Counted from the first letter of the stretch, positions 28,749 to 38,157 are shown. The stretch is DNA of 64,000 bases from Bacillus sp. WMMC1349 (GCF_013155385.1 NZ_JABJUQ010000007.1:1594001-1658000), one strand, 5' to 3'. Program-made: numbers and translations. Notes: generated from the sequence alone by a model not told the origin.

Positions 28749-29438
28749 ATGGAAATTAAGTCGGTAACTTTACAAACGGAATGTATCAAAGAGATGAGAA
28801 AGTTTTATGTAGAAAAATTCGGATTTCCTTTACTTAAAGAAGATAAAAATAGCATTCAAATTGCAATTGGTTCAAGTGCGTTAAAGTTTACATCAGAAAA
28901 TATAGAAGGTAAGCCATATTACCATTTTGCTTTTAACATTCCAGCTAATAAATTTGCTGATGCAAAATCATGGGTTAGAGAAAAAGTTAGCTTAAATATT
29001 GAAGATGGAGATGATGAAGTATATTTCTCAGGTTCACATGCACATTCACTTTATTTTTATGATCCTGCAGGTAATATAGTTGAGTTCATTTCTAGGCATT
29101 CTATCTCTAAAAAAGGGTTGGAACCTTTCTCTATTGAGTCTGTTCTAAATATTAGTGAAATAGGTCTGATTGTAGATGATGCAATAGATGCAGGTAAAAA
29201 GCTGATGGATATCGGAATTCATGAACGAGAAAATGAGCCTTTAAGCCCAACCTCACTTCATTTTATGGGAGATGCTTCAAAAGGAATATTCATTTTACTT
29301 ACTCAACCAGGAAGAAGATGGCTTTTTTCTGATAAATTATCTGCTATATATCCTCTTGAGATTATAACGACCAATAACAATCGAGTGATAATGAACTCAG
29401 ATAAACAGTTAGAAGTGTACAAGACTAGCAATAAGTAA
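28749..29438 (+). CDS. VOC-family (glyoxalase/dioxygenase) protein
   Basis: 229-aa protein with two vicinal-oxygen-chelate modules, residues 4-115 and 128-220. The first has the classic end SLYFYDPAGNIVEFISR with a metal-type Glu. The second is more diverged (IGLIVDDAIDAGKKLMDIGI). Members include glyoxalases, extradiol dioxygenases and antibiotic-binding proteins; substrate unknown. ATG 28749 follows AAAGGGGTGTTTACAT. It stands alone. Confidence 0.78.
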   Translation: MEIKSVTLQTECIKEMRKFYVEKFGFPLLKEDKNSIQIAIGSSALKFTSENIEGKPYYHFAFNIPANKFADAKSWVREKVSLNIEDGDDEVYFSGSHAHSLYFYDPAGNIVEFISRHSISKKGLEPFSIESVLNISEIGLIVDDAIDAGKKLMDIGIHERENEPLSPTSLHFMGDASKGIFILLTQPGRRWLFSDKLSAIYPLEIITTNNNRVIMNSDKQLEVYKTSNK

Positions 29439-29718
29439 AGATTTTGTTTTGCATGTTAGATTTTAGTAATGGTTGAGTTTTCGATAGCATCACGTTGGAC
29501 AATGTAAAAAACAATGGCTTTTTCTTGAACACTTTGAACTCTTTTTATGTAATCGGCTTTTTTAGCTAACTGAGTGAACCAACTTTGTGTGTGGTATTTC
29601 TAAGACATTCTAGATTGTAATGGGCTCCGTTGGGAGGTGAGATTTGAGGAAGGTATTGCGCTTATACTTGGAGCGAAACAAGAAATCAACGTGATCGATG
29701 CTAATTAGATGTGGAATG

Positions 29719-29940
29719 TTATATTCTTTTCTGAGTTTTTTTTTTGAAAATTAGCAGTATGATCCCTGATGCTATTAAACTTATGATTAGTGATGTTGTG
29801 TCTAGTTTGAAAATATTCTTTATCCCATTAATAAAACAAGACCATAAAATATATATAGTAATAGCGCTTAAAATAAACATTCTGAACCATCTGGGGATGG
29901 CTAGCCAAACTTTTAGAAATTTTGTTGAGAATTTTGCCAT
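29719..29940 (-). CDS. small membrane protein (73 aa), unknown
   Basis: Two hydrophobic helices (RMFILSAITIYILWS and LIISLIASGIILLIF) with a basic C-terminus (KKKTQKRI). AGGAGGATAAA precedes ATG 29940, so it is likely to be translated. No family recognised; no neighbour suggests a role. Confidence 0.6.
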   Translation of the reverse strand: MAKFSTKFLKVWLAIPRWFRMFILSAITIYILWSCFINGIKNIFKLDTTSLIISLIASGIILLIFKKKTQKRI

Positions 29941-30010
29941 TTTATCCTCCTGTTAACCCTCTGACTTGTTATGAAAAATAATATAGTAGTTCTGAAGGCA
30001 GCAGAAGCCA

Positions 30011-30070
30011 ATTGTCAACGCTAAATGTCTCACTGAAGCGAGAGCGGAAGGGATTTAAGGAGTTGACAAT
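30011..30070. repeat. spaced inverted repeat ATTGTCAAC/GTTGACAAT
   Basis: Perfect nine-base arms separated by 42 bases, upstream of the minus-strand small membrane protein gene. Could be an operator pair or the stem of a decayed element. Confidence 0.4.
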
Positions 30071-30202
30071 CTTGCTACCGAATCCTCTTGGTATTGAACA
30101 AAAAAACATGCGATTTCTATTTGCCTTTAAACCAGACTGCATCTTTTATAATGTCCGAGGATAATGATACACCTCTTCTAAAGTTTCGGTCGCAAATACT
30201 TC

Positions 30203-31420
30203 CTATGGTAAGACCTCTTCAGTGAAATAATCAAGTATCATACATCCCGCTCCCTGTGCTACGATATTGTAAGCTGCAGTTGACTTCTTAATCTGTACAT
30301 GACGATTTGGAAAGTGCATGAGTCGCTTTTGTGCTGTTTCAGAGGCTACTTCATAAAAAAGAGGTTTTGGAACTAAGGTTCCTCCACATATCACAATATC
30401 TGGGCGCAAAAGGAAAATCAAATTACTAAGACCGATACCAAAAAAATAAGCTGCTTCCTTAACGACTTCAAGACAAAGAGGGTCTTCTTTCTCTATTGCA
30501 TTTAAAATATGGTGAAAATTGATATCTTCTACATCATGAATCTTATCCTCAAGTAAGGACATGTGACCACGTTTCATTCGCCGGACGACTTCATCACGAA
30601 TAGCTGGCAAACTGCTATATGCTTGTAGACAACCATATGATCCGCATGAGCAACGTCGGCCGTGGAGATCGACTATGGTGTGTCCAAACGCATCATTCAT
30701 GTCATTTTTGTTATGAACCAATCTGCCTTGTAAAATTGTACTGTAACGAATCCCCATATCACTAGAGACAAAAACGACATTATCTGTTTCTTTCCAATAG
30801 TTATTGCGGTATTCAGCTAATGCTGCCAAATTTGTTCCATTATCAAGCAGTACGAGGGTTTTATTTTTCTGTTTTAAATGGTCGACAATATTTAGATTAT
30901 CCCATCCTTCTGCAGGAAAAGAATGAGGATTTGTGATCACTTCCCGTTCTTGATCAATAGGATCCAAAACGCCGATACCAATTCCTAGCAATTTGTCCCT
31001 TTGAATGTTGTGTTTCGCTAATAGTTCATCGATGCATTGGGATACAAAATTTAATGTGTACTCTCCTGTACATTTGGAATCCATCTTTAATTTTTCAATG
31101 GCTAAAATATTTAAGTTCAGATCCAGAAGCAATACTGTGGTGTATAAATTGGTAATTTCCACGCCAACTAAATAATAAGTGTTAGGATTGATAACGTACA
31201 TCAATGGTTTTCTTCCGCCACTTGATTCTCCAATCCCACTATCATAGATCAGTCCTTCTTCAACAAGTTCATCGAGTAGACGTGCACAAGTCACATGTTT
31301 GTAGCCAGTTAGTTCAGTAAGTGTATTGATCCTTACAGGCCCAAACTTGCGAACCAAGCTATATAAAAGTTTTAGTTTTTTTGTCTTTGGCGATGTTAGC
31401 CCCACAAATTGGTTTAGCAT
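30203..31420 (-). CDS. ROK-family transcriptional repressor
   Basis: 405 aa: a winged helix-turn-helix (about residues 12-75, INTLTELTGYKHVTCARLLD) and a ROK sugar-kinase-like domain. The zinc motif appears as GHTIVDLHGRRCSCGSYGC (about 245-265; C-x-C-G-x2-G-C), with Gln in place of the usual final Glu. XylR, NagC and Mlc have this layout and sense sugars or sugar phosphates. ATG 31420 follows GGAGGAAATATA. It is divergent from a purine-nucleoside operon, so ribose 1-phosphate or a nucleoside is a plausible effector (inference). Confidence 0.88.
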   Translation of the reverse strand: MLNQFVGLTSPKTKKLKLLYSLVRKFGPVRINTLTELTGYKHVTCARLLDELVEEGLIYDSGIGESSGGRKPLMYVINPNTYYLVGVEITNLYTTVLLLDLNLNILAIEKLKMDSKCTGEYTLNFVSQCIDELLAKHNIQRDKLLGIGIGVLDPIDQEREVITNPHSFPAEGWDNLNIVDHLKQKNKTLVLLDNGTNLAALAEYRNNYWKETDNVVFVSSDMGIRYSTILQGRLVHNKNDMNDAFGHTIVDLHGRRCSCGSYGCLQAYSSLPAIRDEVVRRMKRGHMSLLEDKIHDVEDINFHHILNAIEKEDPLCLEVVKEAAYFFGIGLSNLIFLLRPDIVICGGTLVPKPLFYEVASETAQKRLMHFPNRHVQIKKSTAAYNIVAQGAGCMILDYFTEEVLP

Positions 31421-31635
31421 TATATTTCCTCCGAAGACTCTTCATTTATTATATTTATTTTATCTAATTTATTTAAAAAGATGAAGCCAAATCATTCTAA
31501 TCTTTTATTTATTTATATAAAAAGAACGCCGTTTAGAAGGTGTTATTTTGTTTTTCTTTTGTTATTTTTACATACTTTTTATAAAAATGAAATTTAGTTA
31601 TTTACAATCAGTCGTTTTACCTGCTAAACTAGTCT

Positions 31636-31648
31636 TAACAAATTGTTA
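31636..31648. promoter_or_regulatory. candidate ROK operator upstream of the nucleoside operon
   Basis: TAACAAATTGTTA is a perfect palindrome around a central base. Thirty-seven bases downstream CTTAACAGTTTGTCTAA resembles its left half and right half imperfectly. TTTACA (about 31609) and TAAACT 18 bases later form a possible promoter, which would place the palindrome at the transcription start, good for repression. Confidence 0.45.
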
Positions 31649-31707
31649 TGAATGTTGTCACCTTAACAGTTTGTCTAATAGCTTATTTATTTAAGGAGGA
31701 GTTATCA

Positions 31708-32526
31708 ATGCATAATTACCAAGAAATTTTAGAAGCTAGAGATTTTATTATGAATAAAACTGCTCATCGTCCAACGATTGGAATGATTTTAGGATCAGGT
31801 TTAGGAGCTCTTGCTGATGAAATTGTAAGCCCTTTCAAAATTCCTTATCATGAAATTCCACACTTTGCGAAGTCTGAAGCAGTTGGACATGCAAATGAAT
31901 TAGTCATAGGAGAATTGCAGGGAAAAACGGTAGTGGTGATGAAAGGGCGTTTTCATTATTATGAAGGCTTTAGCTTGGATGAAGTAACTTTTCCAGTACG
32001 TGTGATGAAGGCACTAGGTGTAGAAAATTTGATGATTACTAATGCATGCGGTGCGATTAATACAAGTTTTAATCCAGGGGATTTAATGCTAATTACTGAT
32101 CACATTAATTTAGTTGGTACAAATCCATTGATTGGTCCTAATCATGATAAATTGGGAACCCGTTTCCCAGACGTTTCTGAAGTTTATCATCAGGGTTTAC
32201 GACATATTGCCTCTACTGTAGCGAAAGAACAAAATATTACATTACAACAAGGTGTATATGCTTGGTGGAGCGGACCGACATACGAAACCCCAGCTGAGAT
32301 TCGGATGATTCGCACATTAGGTGCGGATGCTGTTGGTATGTCAACAGTCCCAGAGGCAATTGTTGCTGTTCATGGAGGTATGAAAGTACTTGGTATTTCC
32401 TGTTTAACTAATATGGCATGTGGGATTCTTGATCAACCATTAAGTCATGATGAAGTAATTGAAGTAGCTGCTACAGTAAGAGAGAAATTTATTAAATTAG
32501 TTAAAGAATCTATTGCAAGAATGTAA
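31708..32526 (+). CDS. Purine-nucleoside phosphorylase (PNP family)
   Basis: Cleaves inosine and guanosine with phosphate to give base plus ribose 1-phosphate. 272 aa, the size of the trimeric PNP/PupG family. Motifs: MILGSGLGALAD (phosphate loop), VMKGRFHYYEGFS, ITNACGAINT, GPTYETPAE and VGMSTVPEAIVA. I use ATG 31708, seven bases after AAGGAGGAG; a frame 60 bases longer lacks a ribosome site. First gene of an operon with a nucleoside symporter. A second, chromosomal pupG probably exists elsewhere. Confidence 0.93.
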   Translation: MHNYQEILEARDFIMNKTAHRPTIGMILGSGLGALADEIVSPFKIPYHEIPHFAKSEAVGHANELVIGELQGKTVVVMKGRFHYYEGFSLDEVTFPVRVMKALGVENLMITNACGAINTSFNPGDLMLITDHINLVGTNPLIGPNHDKLGTRFPDVSEVYHQGLRHIASTVAKEQNITLQQGVYAWWSGPTYETPAEIRMIRTLGADAVGMSTVPEAIVAVHGGMKVLGISCLTNMACGILDQPLSHDEVIEVAATVREKFIKLVKESIARM

Positions 32527-32727
32527 GACAAGATGAGGTCTCAGGTGATTGACGCCTTGTTGGCTATTGAAAACCTAAGATGTGCAATCGGTTTCCAGAG
32601 AGAGCACACGTGTTGACGATCGTCATTTGTTACAGTTACATGATTCAATTATATTATTCTAACTGTTTAAGTCTCTGATTTTTATGATCGACAAATCAAC
32701 TATTATGCTTAAGATCAGGAGGAAGAA

Positions 32728-33984
32728 ATGAATACAAAATTACGTCTTCGAATTATGTTTTTTCTTCAGTTTTTCATTTGGGGATCTTGGCTTGTAACAA
32801 TTGGATCTTATATGATCAACACGTTGCATTTTACTGGAGCTCAAGTCGGGCTTGTTTTTAGCTCAAAAGGAATTGCTGCAATTCTGATGCCAAGTATTAC
32901 AGGGATTATTGCAGATCGTTGGATAAAAGCAAATAGATTATACGGGATTTGCCACTTTTTTGGAGCTGGCGCATTATTGGTAGCTGCACAGATTTCAGAT
33001 CCTATCATCATGTTTTGGGTTATGCTTTTTAATGCAATCGTTTACATGCCAACAATTGCTTTATCTAATGTCATTTCTTATGTTTCTTTAGAAAAAACAG
33101 GGCTTGATACAGTAAAAGACTTTCCGCCTGTTCGTGTTTTTGGAACAGTTGGTTTTATTCTTGCCATGTGGACGATCAGTTTTTTAAAGCTTGAATTGAG
33201 CAACATTCAGTTATACGTTGCTTCCGGTGCTTCACTCTTACTTGCACTGTATTCATTGACACTCCAAGATTGTCCAACATCGAAAGCGAAGAAGAATAAG
33301 TCGCTCGTTAGTCTTTTAGGCATTGATGCTTTCGTACTTTTTAAACAAAAGAAAATGGCGATCTTTTTCCTTTTTGCGATGCTGTTAGGAGCAGCACTCC
33401 AGATTACGAATACTTTTGGGAATCCATTTCTACATGATTTTGCATTGGATCCTCATTATAAAGATAGTCTTGTTGTTAAATATCCAGCAGTTTTATTATC
33501 AATATCACAGATTTCAGAAGTATTCTTTATCCTTGCCATCCCTTTTTTCTTGCGTAAATTCGGAATAAAAAAGGTTATGTTGATCAGTATGGTGGCATGG
33601 ACTTTACGTTTTGTATTCTTCGCTTATGGAAACCCATCTAGTGGAGGATTTATTTTATTACTATTATCAATGATTGTGTACGGTTGTGCATTTGACTTTT
33701 TTAATATTTCCGGAGCGATTTTCGTAGAAAAAGAAGTGGATCATCGAATTCGCGCGAGTGCACAAGGTTTATTCATGACAATGGTTAATGGAATTGGTGC
33801 CTATGTAGGTGCTATTATGAGTGGGAAGGTCGTGGATTATTTCACTGTAGACGGTGTGAAGGATTGGCAAAGTATTTGGTTAGTGTTTGGAGCATATACG
33901 CTCATTCTCGCCGTTGTTTTTGCAGTAAGTTTTAAATATAAACATGACCATAATGAAATGAAGAAAGTAACAATAGGTCATTGA
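32728..33984 (+). CDS. nucleoside:H+ symporter (NHS family, NupG/XapB-like)
   Basis: 418-aa membrane protein with about 12 helices, of the major-facilitator nucleoside:H+ symporter family. It starts LRLRIMFFLQFFIWGSWLVT, with GIIADRWI after helix 2 (the A-motif region) and the family's AQGLFMTMVNGIGAYVG in the second half. ATG 32728 follows AGGAGGAAG. It lies 200 bases after the PNP gene, so it would import the substrate for that enzyme. Confidence 0.88.
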   Translation: MNTKLRLRIMFFLQFFIWGSWLVTIGSYMINTLHFTGAQVGLVFSSKGIAAILMPSITGIIADRWIKANRLYGICHFFGAGALLVAAQISDPIIMFWVMLFNAIVYMPTIALSNVISYVSLEKTGLDTVKDFPPVRVFGTVGFILAMWTISFLKLELSNIQLYVASGASLLLALYSLTLQDCPTSKAKKNKSLVSLLGIDAFVLFKQKKMAIFFLFAMLLGAALQITNTFGNPFLHDFALDPHYKDSLVVKYPAVLLSISQISEVFFILAIPFFLRKFGIKKVMLISMVAWTLRFVFFAYGNPSSGGFILLLLSMIVYGCAFDFFNISGAIFVEKEVDHRIRASAQGLFMTMVNGIGAYVGAIMSGKVVDYFTVDGVKDWQSIWLVFGAYTLILAVVFAVSFKYKHDHNEMKKVTIGH

Positions 33985-34021
33985 AAACTTGAAGTAGCAA
34001 GGAGAAAGATCAGGTGGGATT

Positions 34022-34948
34022 ATGAAAGGGATTATATATATCATCTTAGGAGCTTGTAGCTATGGAGTTTTATCTACGATTGTAAAATTAGCTTATAAAG
34101 CTGGATTTATCGTGAATGATGTTGTTGGAATTCAAATGTTCTTGGGGGCGTTCATGTTGTGGGGAGGTGTGTTTTTTAGCAGTAAAAAGCGTTCAAACAC
34201 AAATAAGTATGTAAAGCCAACCAAAAAAGAAATTTTTCTGTTAACTGTGGTTGGGTCTACAACAGGATTAACAGGAATGTTTTACTACCTTTCCCTTCAA
34301 TACATTTCTGCATCATTAGCAATTGTCCTTCTATTTCAATTTACATGGATGGGCGTGTTCATTGAGGCGCTTATTAATCGAAGGGTTCCAGAGAAAGGGA
34401 AGTTGCTCTCGTTAATTCCTTTATTTATCGGAACACTCTGTGCTACCAATATATTTTCAACAGGAGTAAGCCATATCCATTTGTTAGGATTTTTATTTGG
34501 GCTATTGGCAGCCATGTCATATACGATCTTTATTCTACTCAGTGGAAAGGTTGCCGTTCAAGTAAATCCTATGACAAAAACAGCACTTATGATTTCCGGC
34601 GGCTTTACAGTCTGTACAATCATTTTACCGCCTACATTCTTTGCTAACGGAAAACTACTAGTAGAATTGTCTCTAGAATTTGGGATTTACTTAGCTTTTT
34701 TTGGTCCCTTTCTTTCAACATTGCTGTTTTCTAAAGGTGTTCCACTAGTTGGTTCTGGTTTGGCATCCATTTTGGGAGCATTAGAGCTTCCTACAGCGGT
34801 TATAATGTCTTTGTTTGTCCTAAAAGAACATGTAGGTGCTTCCCAATTTGTAGGTATACTTCTCATTTTAGCAGGTATTTGTCTTCCTAGATTGTTGAAA
34901 AAGAAAGTTTTAATTGAGAATGCAAGTACAGTGAATAAAAATTTTTGA
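34022..34948 (+). CDS. EamA/DMT-family transporter
   Basis: 308 aa, ten hydrophobic helices in two EamA repeats (residues 5-145 and 155-295). The YYLSLQYISASLAIVLLFQF and LASILGALELPTAVIMSLFV segments are typical. Substrate unknown; in this operon an exporter of purine bases or a precursor is plausible, by analogy with RhtA- and PbuE-like exporters, but unproven. Starts 37 bases after the symporter, after GGTGGGATT, and ends at a strong terminator. Confidence 0.82.
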   Translation: MKGIIYIILGACSYGVLSTIVKLAYKAGFIVNDVVGIQMFLGAFMLWGGVFFSSKKRSNTNKYVKPTKKEIFLLTVVGSTTGLTGMFYYLSLQYISASLAIVLLFQFTWMGVFIEALINRRVPEKGKLLSLIPLFIGTLCATNIFSTGVSHIHLLGFLFGLLAAMSYTIFILLSGKVAVQVNPMTKTALMISGGFTVCTIILPPTFFANGKLLVELSLEFGIYLAFFGPFLSTLLFSKGVPLVGSGLASILGALELPTAVIMSLFVLKEHVGASQFVGILLILAGICLPRLLKKKVLIENASTVNKNF

Positions 34949-34975
34949 ATTTAAGTTTATAAGTCCAAGTTTTGA

Positions 34976-35007
34976 AACACCATAGATATTCCTTCTATGG
35001 TGTTTTT
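34976..35007 (+). terminator. terminator of the nucleoside operon
   Basis: AACACCATAG pairs perfectly with CTATGGTGTT, followed by TTTTTT. Confidence 0.9.
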
Positions 35008-35140
35008 TGACTTTAAGAATATATGGTCTATAATTATTGTAAATTATCTAAATAAGATTAAACTTGTTTGAAGCCTTGATGGGTCATATTTCCATTGGCT
35101 GCTAAACTCCAAATTTCACAGTATGGAGGAGTGAAGTGAA

Positions 35141-35735
35141 ATGAACAAAAGCTTCTTACCGATTGGTATTATTTTAGTAAGTCTTATCGTCATGATTATA
35201 GCGTTTCCGAATGTGCCGCATGAATTACCTGTTCACTGGTCAAACGGTAAACCTGATCAATATGTTGATAAAACATGGGCTATGTTGTTAATGCCTTTTC
35301 TTATGGTAGTTTCGCATATGTTATGTCATAAAAATAACATGACCATATTATATAAAGTCAATATGACGATGCTAAGTTTTTTTTGTCATACACTTGGTCA
35401 TCATTGCTTTTGGCTTAGGTTTCGAGTTTAATATTCGCTTGTTCATCGGAGCTTTACTTGGATTTTTTATCATCATTGTGGCTCATCCTATGCAAAAAAC
35501 AAAATCTAATCATGCGTATGGATTGAGGACACCGTGGACATTAAAAGATGAAAGAGTGTGGAAACAGGTCAACCGTTTTGGAGCAAAATTGTTTGTTGTC
35601 ATAGGCTTTCTAATAATAGGATTATCTATTGTCATACCTGAGTATATAACAATTGTTCTGATTGGTTTGCTATTGGTGGGCGCATTAATAGCAGTTTATG
35701 CCTCATATATAATCTATAAGAAACTAAATAGTTAA
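35141..35735 (+). pseudogene. SdpI-family membrane protein gene with a frameshift
   Basis: DUF1648 N-terminus (FPNVPHELPVHWSNGKPDQY) followed by an SdpI domain (RTPWTLKDERVWKQVNRFGA). SdpI-type proteins give immunity to the killing factor SDP or act as membrane sensors. The frame breaks in a run of eight T (35377-35384): reading seven T gives SFFVIHLVIIAFGLGFEFN and joins both halves into one protein of about 197 aa. ATG 35141 follows TGGAGGAGTG. Either a genuine frameshift, a phase-variable tract or a sequencing error. Confidence 0.85.
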
Positions 35736-35750
35736 TAGATTTACTTACAA

Positions 35751-35896
35751 GGAGCTGTCTAAAAAGCCCTTTTTCAACATAAATCAGGGGGAATTGCGAG
35801 ACCCCGCAGGAGCAAGGAACGAGCTCCGAGGAGGCTCGCGGATCGCCCGCGGAAAGCGAGCAAATTCCCCAATCCACACGACTTTCAGGACACCTC
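35751..35896 (+). repeat. MITE-like intergenic repeat, copy 5
   Basis: Left end GGAGCTGTCTAAAAAGCCC, then TTTTTCAACATAAATCAGGG, a GC-rich imperfect palindrome whose outer arms are GGGGGAATTGCGAGAC and GCGAGCAAATTCCCC, with GAGGAGGCTCGCGGATCGCC inside, and right end ACACGACTTTCAGGACACC. The two ends are related inverted repeats (GG-TGTCY-AAAGTC). No coding capacity. Confidence 0.9.
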
Positions 35897-35981
35897 CGAC
35901 TGTTTCAGAGCATGGGGAGAGCAGCACGACCTAATCAGTGTATGATCTGCTTTTCTAGTTATGAAAGTGTCGATATTGATT

Positions 35982-36016
35982 ACAAAAAGAAGCCCAATGT
36001 GAAGGCTTCTTTTTGT
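35982..36016. terminator. bidirectional terminator downstream of the cyclase gene
   Basis: ACAAAAAGAAGCC pairs perfectly with GGCTTCTTTTTGT. It terminates the minus-strand GGDEF gene. Confidence 0.85.
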
Positions 36017-36038
36017 ACCATCATTTAATCTCTCAAGA

Positions 36039-37178
36039 TTAACAAGTCGTTGATTCTGAGTCAACAGAGCGATTGATCTCCTTATCAGACTTGGACTGAG
36101 GTGCAACACAAACTTTATTACGCCCAGTCCTTTTTGCTTGATATAAAGCCTTATCGGCCATTTCAATTAACGTAGAAGAATCATCTGCAGTACCACCAGT
36201 GCAAGCAACACCGATGGAGACTGTAATCGAAACTTTTTCTCCACAACTAAGCGGAAATACATGGTTTTCAACGGATGCCCTAATTCGTTCACTAACTTCA
36301 AGGGCTCGGTTTAATGGACAATCTAAGAGCAACACTGTGAACTCTTCTCCGCCATTTCGACTCACAAGATCAGATGATCTTATGGAATGTTTAAGAATAT
36401 GTCCAAGTTCTTTTAAAACGATATCACCTTGTTTATGTCCATAAGTATCATTTACTTGTTTGAAAAAGTCGATATCAATATAGAGTAAACATAGCTTTTT
36501 ACTCTCGGTTTCCGAGTTTTTCCATTGAAAATTTAAAATTTCATGGAATTTCCTAACATTATTTAATCCGGTTAGTCCATCTGTAAATGACTCTAATTTA
36601 TATTGATTAAATAGTTTTTGAGTTTTTCTTAAATACTCCAACATATAAAATGAAAAGAAGCCTGATAGGTATGAGATGACCCAATATGAAGGGAGTAAAT
36701 GACTTAATAGCCTTATATCTTTTATTAGGAAAGAAAAAATAACCGATAATATGGTGTTTGCTAGTGTCAGTGTCGTCAATATTTTCATTCTTTTTGAAAA
36801 GTTCACGTTTGCAATCCATATAGAAACAAGCGTACATAATAATAAATAAATAACAGCTGCAATATTTATACTAAATAACAAGCGACCTAGCATGATCAAA
36901 ATCATGGCTATCAATGCGGGAAGACTACCGCCATAAAATGCAAGTAAAACGATAGGGATATGTCTAAGATCAACCATCGTTTCATCAATATGAATACTAT
37001 ATTGCATTAAAATATTCCCCAATAATCCTCCTAACAACCCTAAAAGAAGCCGTGTTTTAAATGGGGAATTCCGATGAATCGGCAGTGAATTCGTAAATTG
37101 AGTATACAAAAAAATACACGAACAAAGCATTGCTAAGTTAATCATCAAATCTTTTATGAACACTATCATATTTATCAC
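36039..37178 (-). CDS. membrane diguanylate cyclase (DgcK/YhcK-like)
   Basis: 379 aa: a 5TMR-LYT-type membrane sensor (residues 1-185, five or six helices) and a GGDEF domain (about 200-360). The active site is RNGGEEF. Five residues before it RSSD forms an inhibitory I-site (R-x2-D), so product inhibition is expected. LYIDIDFFKQVNDTYGH is the metal-binding strand. B. subtilis DgcK has the same layout. It would make c-di-GMP at the membrane; MotI (26738) is an obvious effector. ATG 37178 or the M three codons downstream could be used. Confidence 0.88.
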   Translation of the reverse strand: MINMIVFIKDLMINLAMLCSCIFLYTQFTNSLPIHRNSPFKTRLLLGLLGGLLGNILMQYSIHIDETMVDLRHIPIVLLAFYGGSLPALIAMILIMLGRLLFSINIAAVIYLLLCTLVSIWIANVNFSKRMKILTTLTLANTILSVIFSFLIKDIRLLSHLLPSYWVISYLSGFFSFYMLEYLRKTQKLFNQYKLESFTDGLTGLNNVRKFHEILNFQWKNSETESKKLCLLYIDIDFFKQVNDTYGHKQGDIVLKELGHILKHSIRSSDLVSRNGGEEFTVLLLDCPLNRALEVSERIRASVENHVFPLSCGEKVSITVSIGVACTGGTADDSSTLIEMADKALYQAKRTGRNKVCVAPQSKSDKEINRSVDSESTTC

Positions 37179-37266
37179 CGTTTTTCACAATAACACAAAA
37201 TCTTTAAAATGTAACCACTATATTTTTCTATAAAACATGGAATAAATGGAACAAATACGAATTGTA

Positions 37267-37304
37267 AATCTAATTGTTTGTTAAACTTATCGAACAATTA
37301 GATT
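37267..37304. promoter_or_regulatory. 12-bp perfect inverted repeat upstream of the DUF1275 gene
   Basis: AATCTAATTGTT...AACAATTAGATT with a 14-base loop. It lies between the divergent cyclase and DUF1275 genes, upstream of an extended -10 TGCTATAAT (about 37334). No T tract follows, so an operator is more likely than a terminator. Confidence 0.5.
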
Positions 37305-37433
37305 GGAGAAATACGGAATACGAAATGATTATGCTATAATTTTCTTTGTCAAAAAGCATATCGGGAAATTTTTTCTCGCAGTTATATTGATGCCTTAAAA
37401 AGGAGGCCGAACACAAGAAAGGATTGAATCACA

Positions 37434-38132
37434 TTGAAAGATGCTTATTATCGAAACATCATGGTTTTACTTCTCTGTTTGACAGCAGGAATAGTAGATG
37501 TGATTGGCTATTTAAGTATAGGTCATGTATTTACCGCAAATATGACTGGGAATATCATTTTTTTAGGATTAGCGATCGGTCATTCACTCCAAAAAAGAGT
37601 GATGTACTCACTGACTGCATTATTGAGCTTTATCATCGGTGTAGTGATCGCATCGATGATTGTTTGGAAGCAGGAAAAATCATTGTGGCCTTTTGTCATA
37701 ACCAAAACACTTGCTGTTGAAGGGTTTGTTTTGCTGCTCTTTGCCTGTCTATCCCTATTCCATCCTTCCCCACACCTTTTAATCATGTTGCTTAGTATTG
37801 CAATGGGTCTTCAAACGATCGCTGCAAGAAAGCTCAATATTGCGGGTATTTCCACTACTGTTTTGACTGGAACGCTCGCTTCTTTTTTCGAAGATATCAT
37901 GAAGCGATTTTGTAGCAATAAGAACAAAAAAAACTTTCAATCAGATGCATTGTTACGGGCTTTTGCAATTGTGTTGTATTGTCTTGGCGCTATTATCGCT
38001 GCATTTACTAAACCCGCTTATCCATTTGTAGCTATTTGGCTCCCGATTTTGATCATTTTTGGGATGATTATTGTCACTGAAATCATGTTTCAAGTTGAAA
38101 AAAAGCATTTTTTTAACTCTAAATCTATGTAG
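37434..38132 (+). CDS. DUF1275 (YoaK-type) membrane protein
   Basis: 232 aa, six helices; the family hallmark AGIVDVIGYLSIGHVFTANM and TGNIIFLGLAI is at residues 19-48. YoaK-like proteins are of unknown function, distantly related to transporters. Translation starts at TTG 37434 after AAAGGA. An unrelated frame overlaps its first part. Probably single-gene, with the hairpin at 38158-38186 behind it. Confidence 0.85.
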   Translation: MKDAYYRNIMVLLLCLTAGIVDVIGYLSIGHVFTANMTGNIIFLGLAIGHSLQKRVMYSLTALLSFIIGVVIASMIVWKQEKSLWPFVITKTLAVEGFVLLLFACLSLFHPSPHLLIMLLSIAMGLQTIAARKLNIAGISTTVLTGTLASFFEDIMKRFCSNKNKKNFQSDALLRAFAIVLYCLGAIIAAFTKPAYPFVAIWLPILIIFGMIIVTEIMFQVEKKHFFNSKSM

Positions 38133-38157
38133 TGTAAAAAGGGATTATAACGATTGG

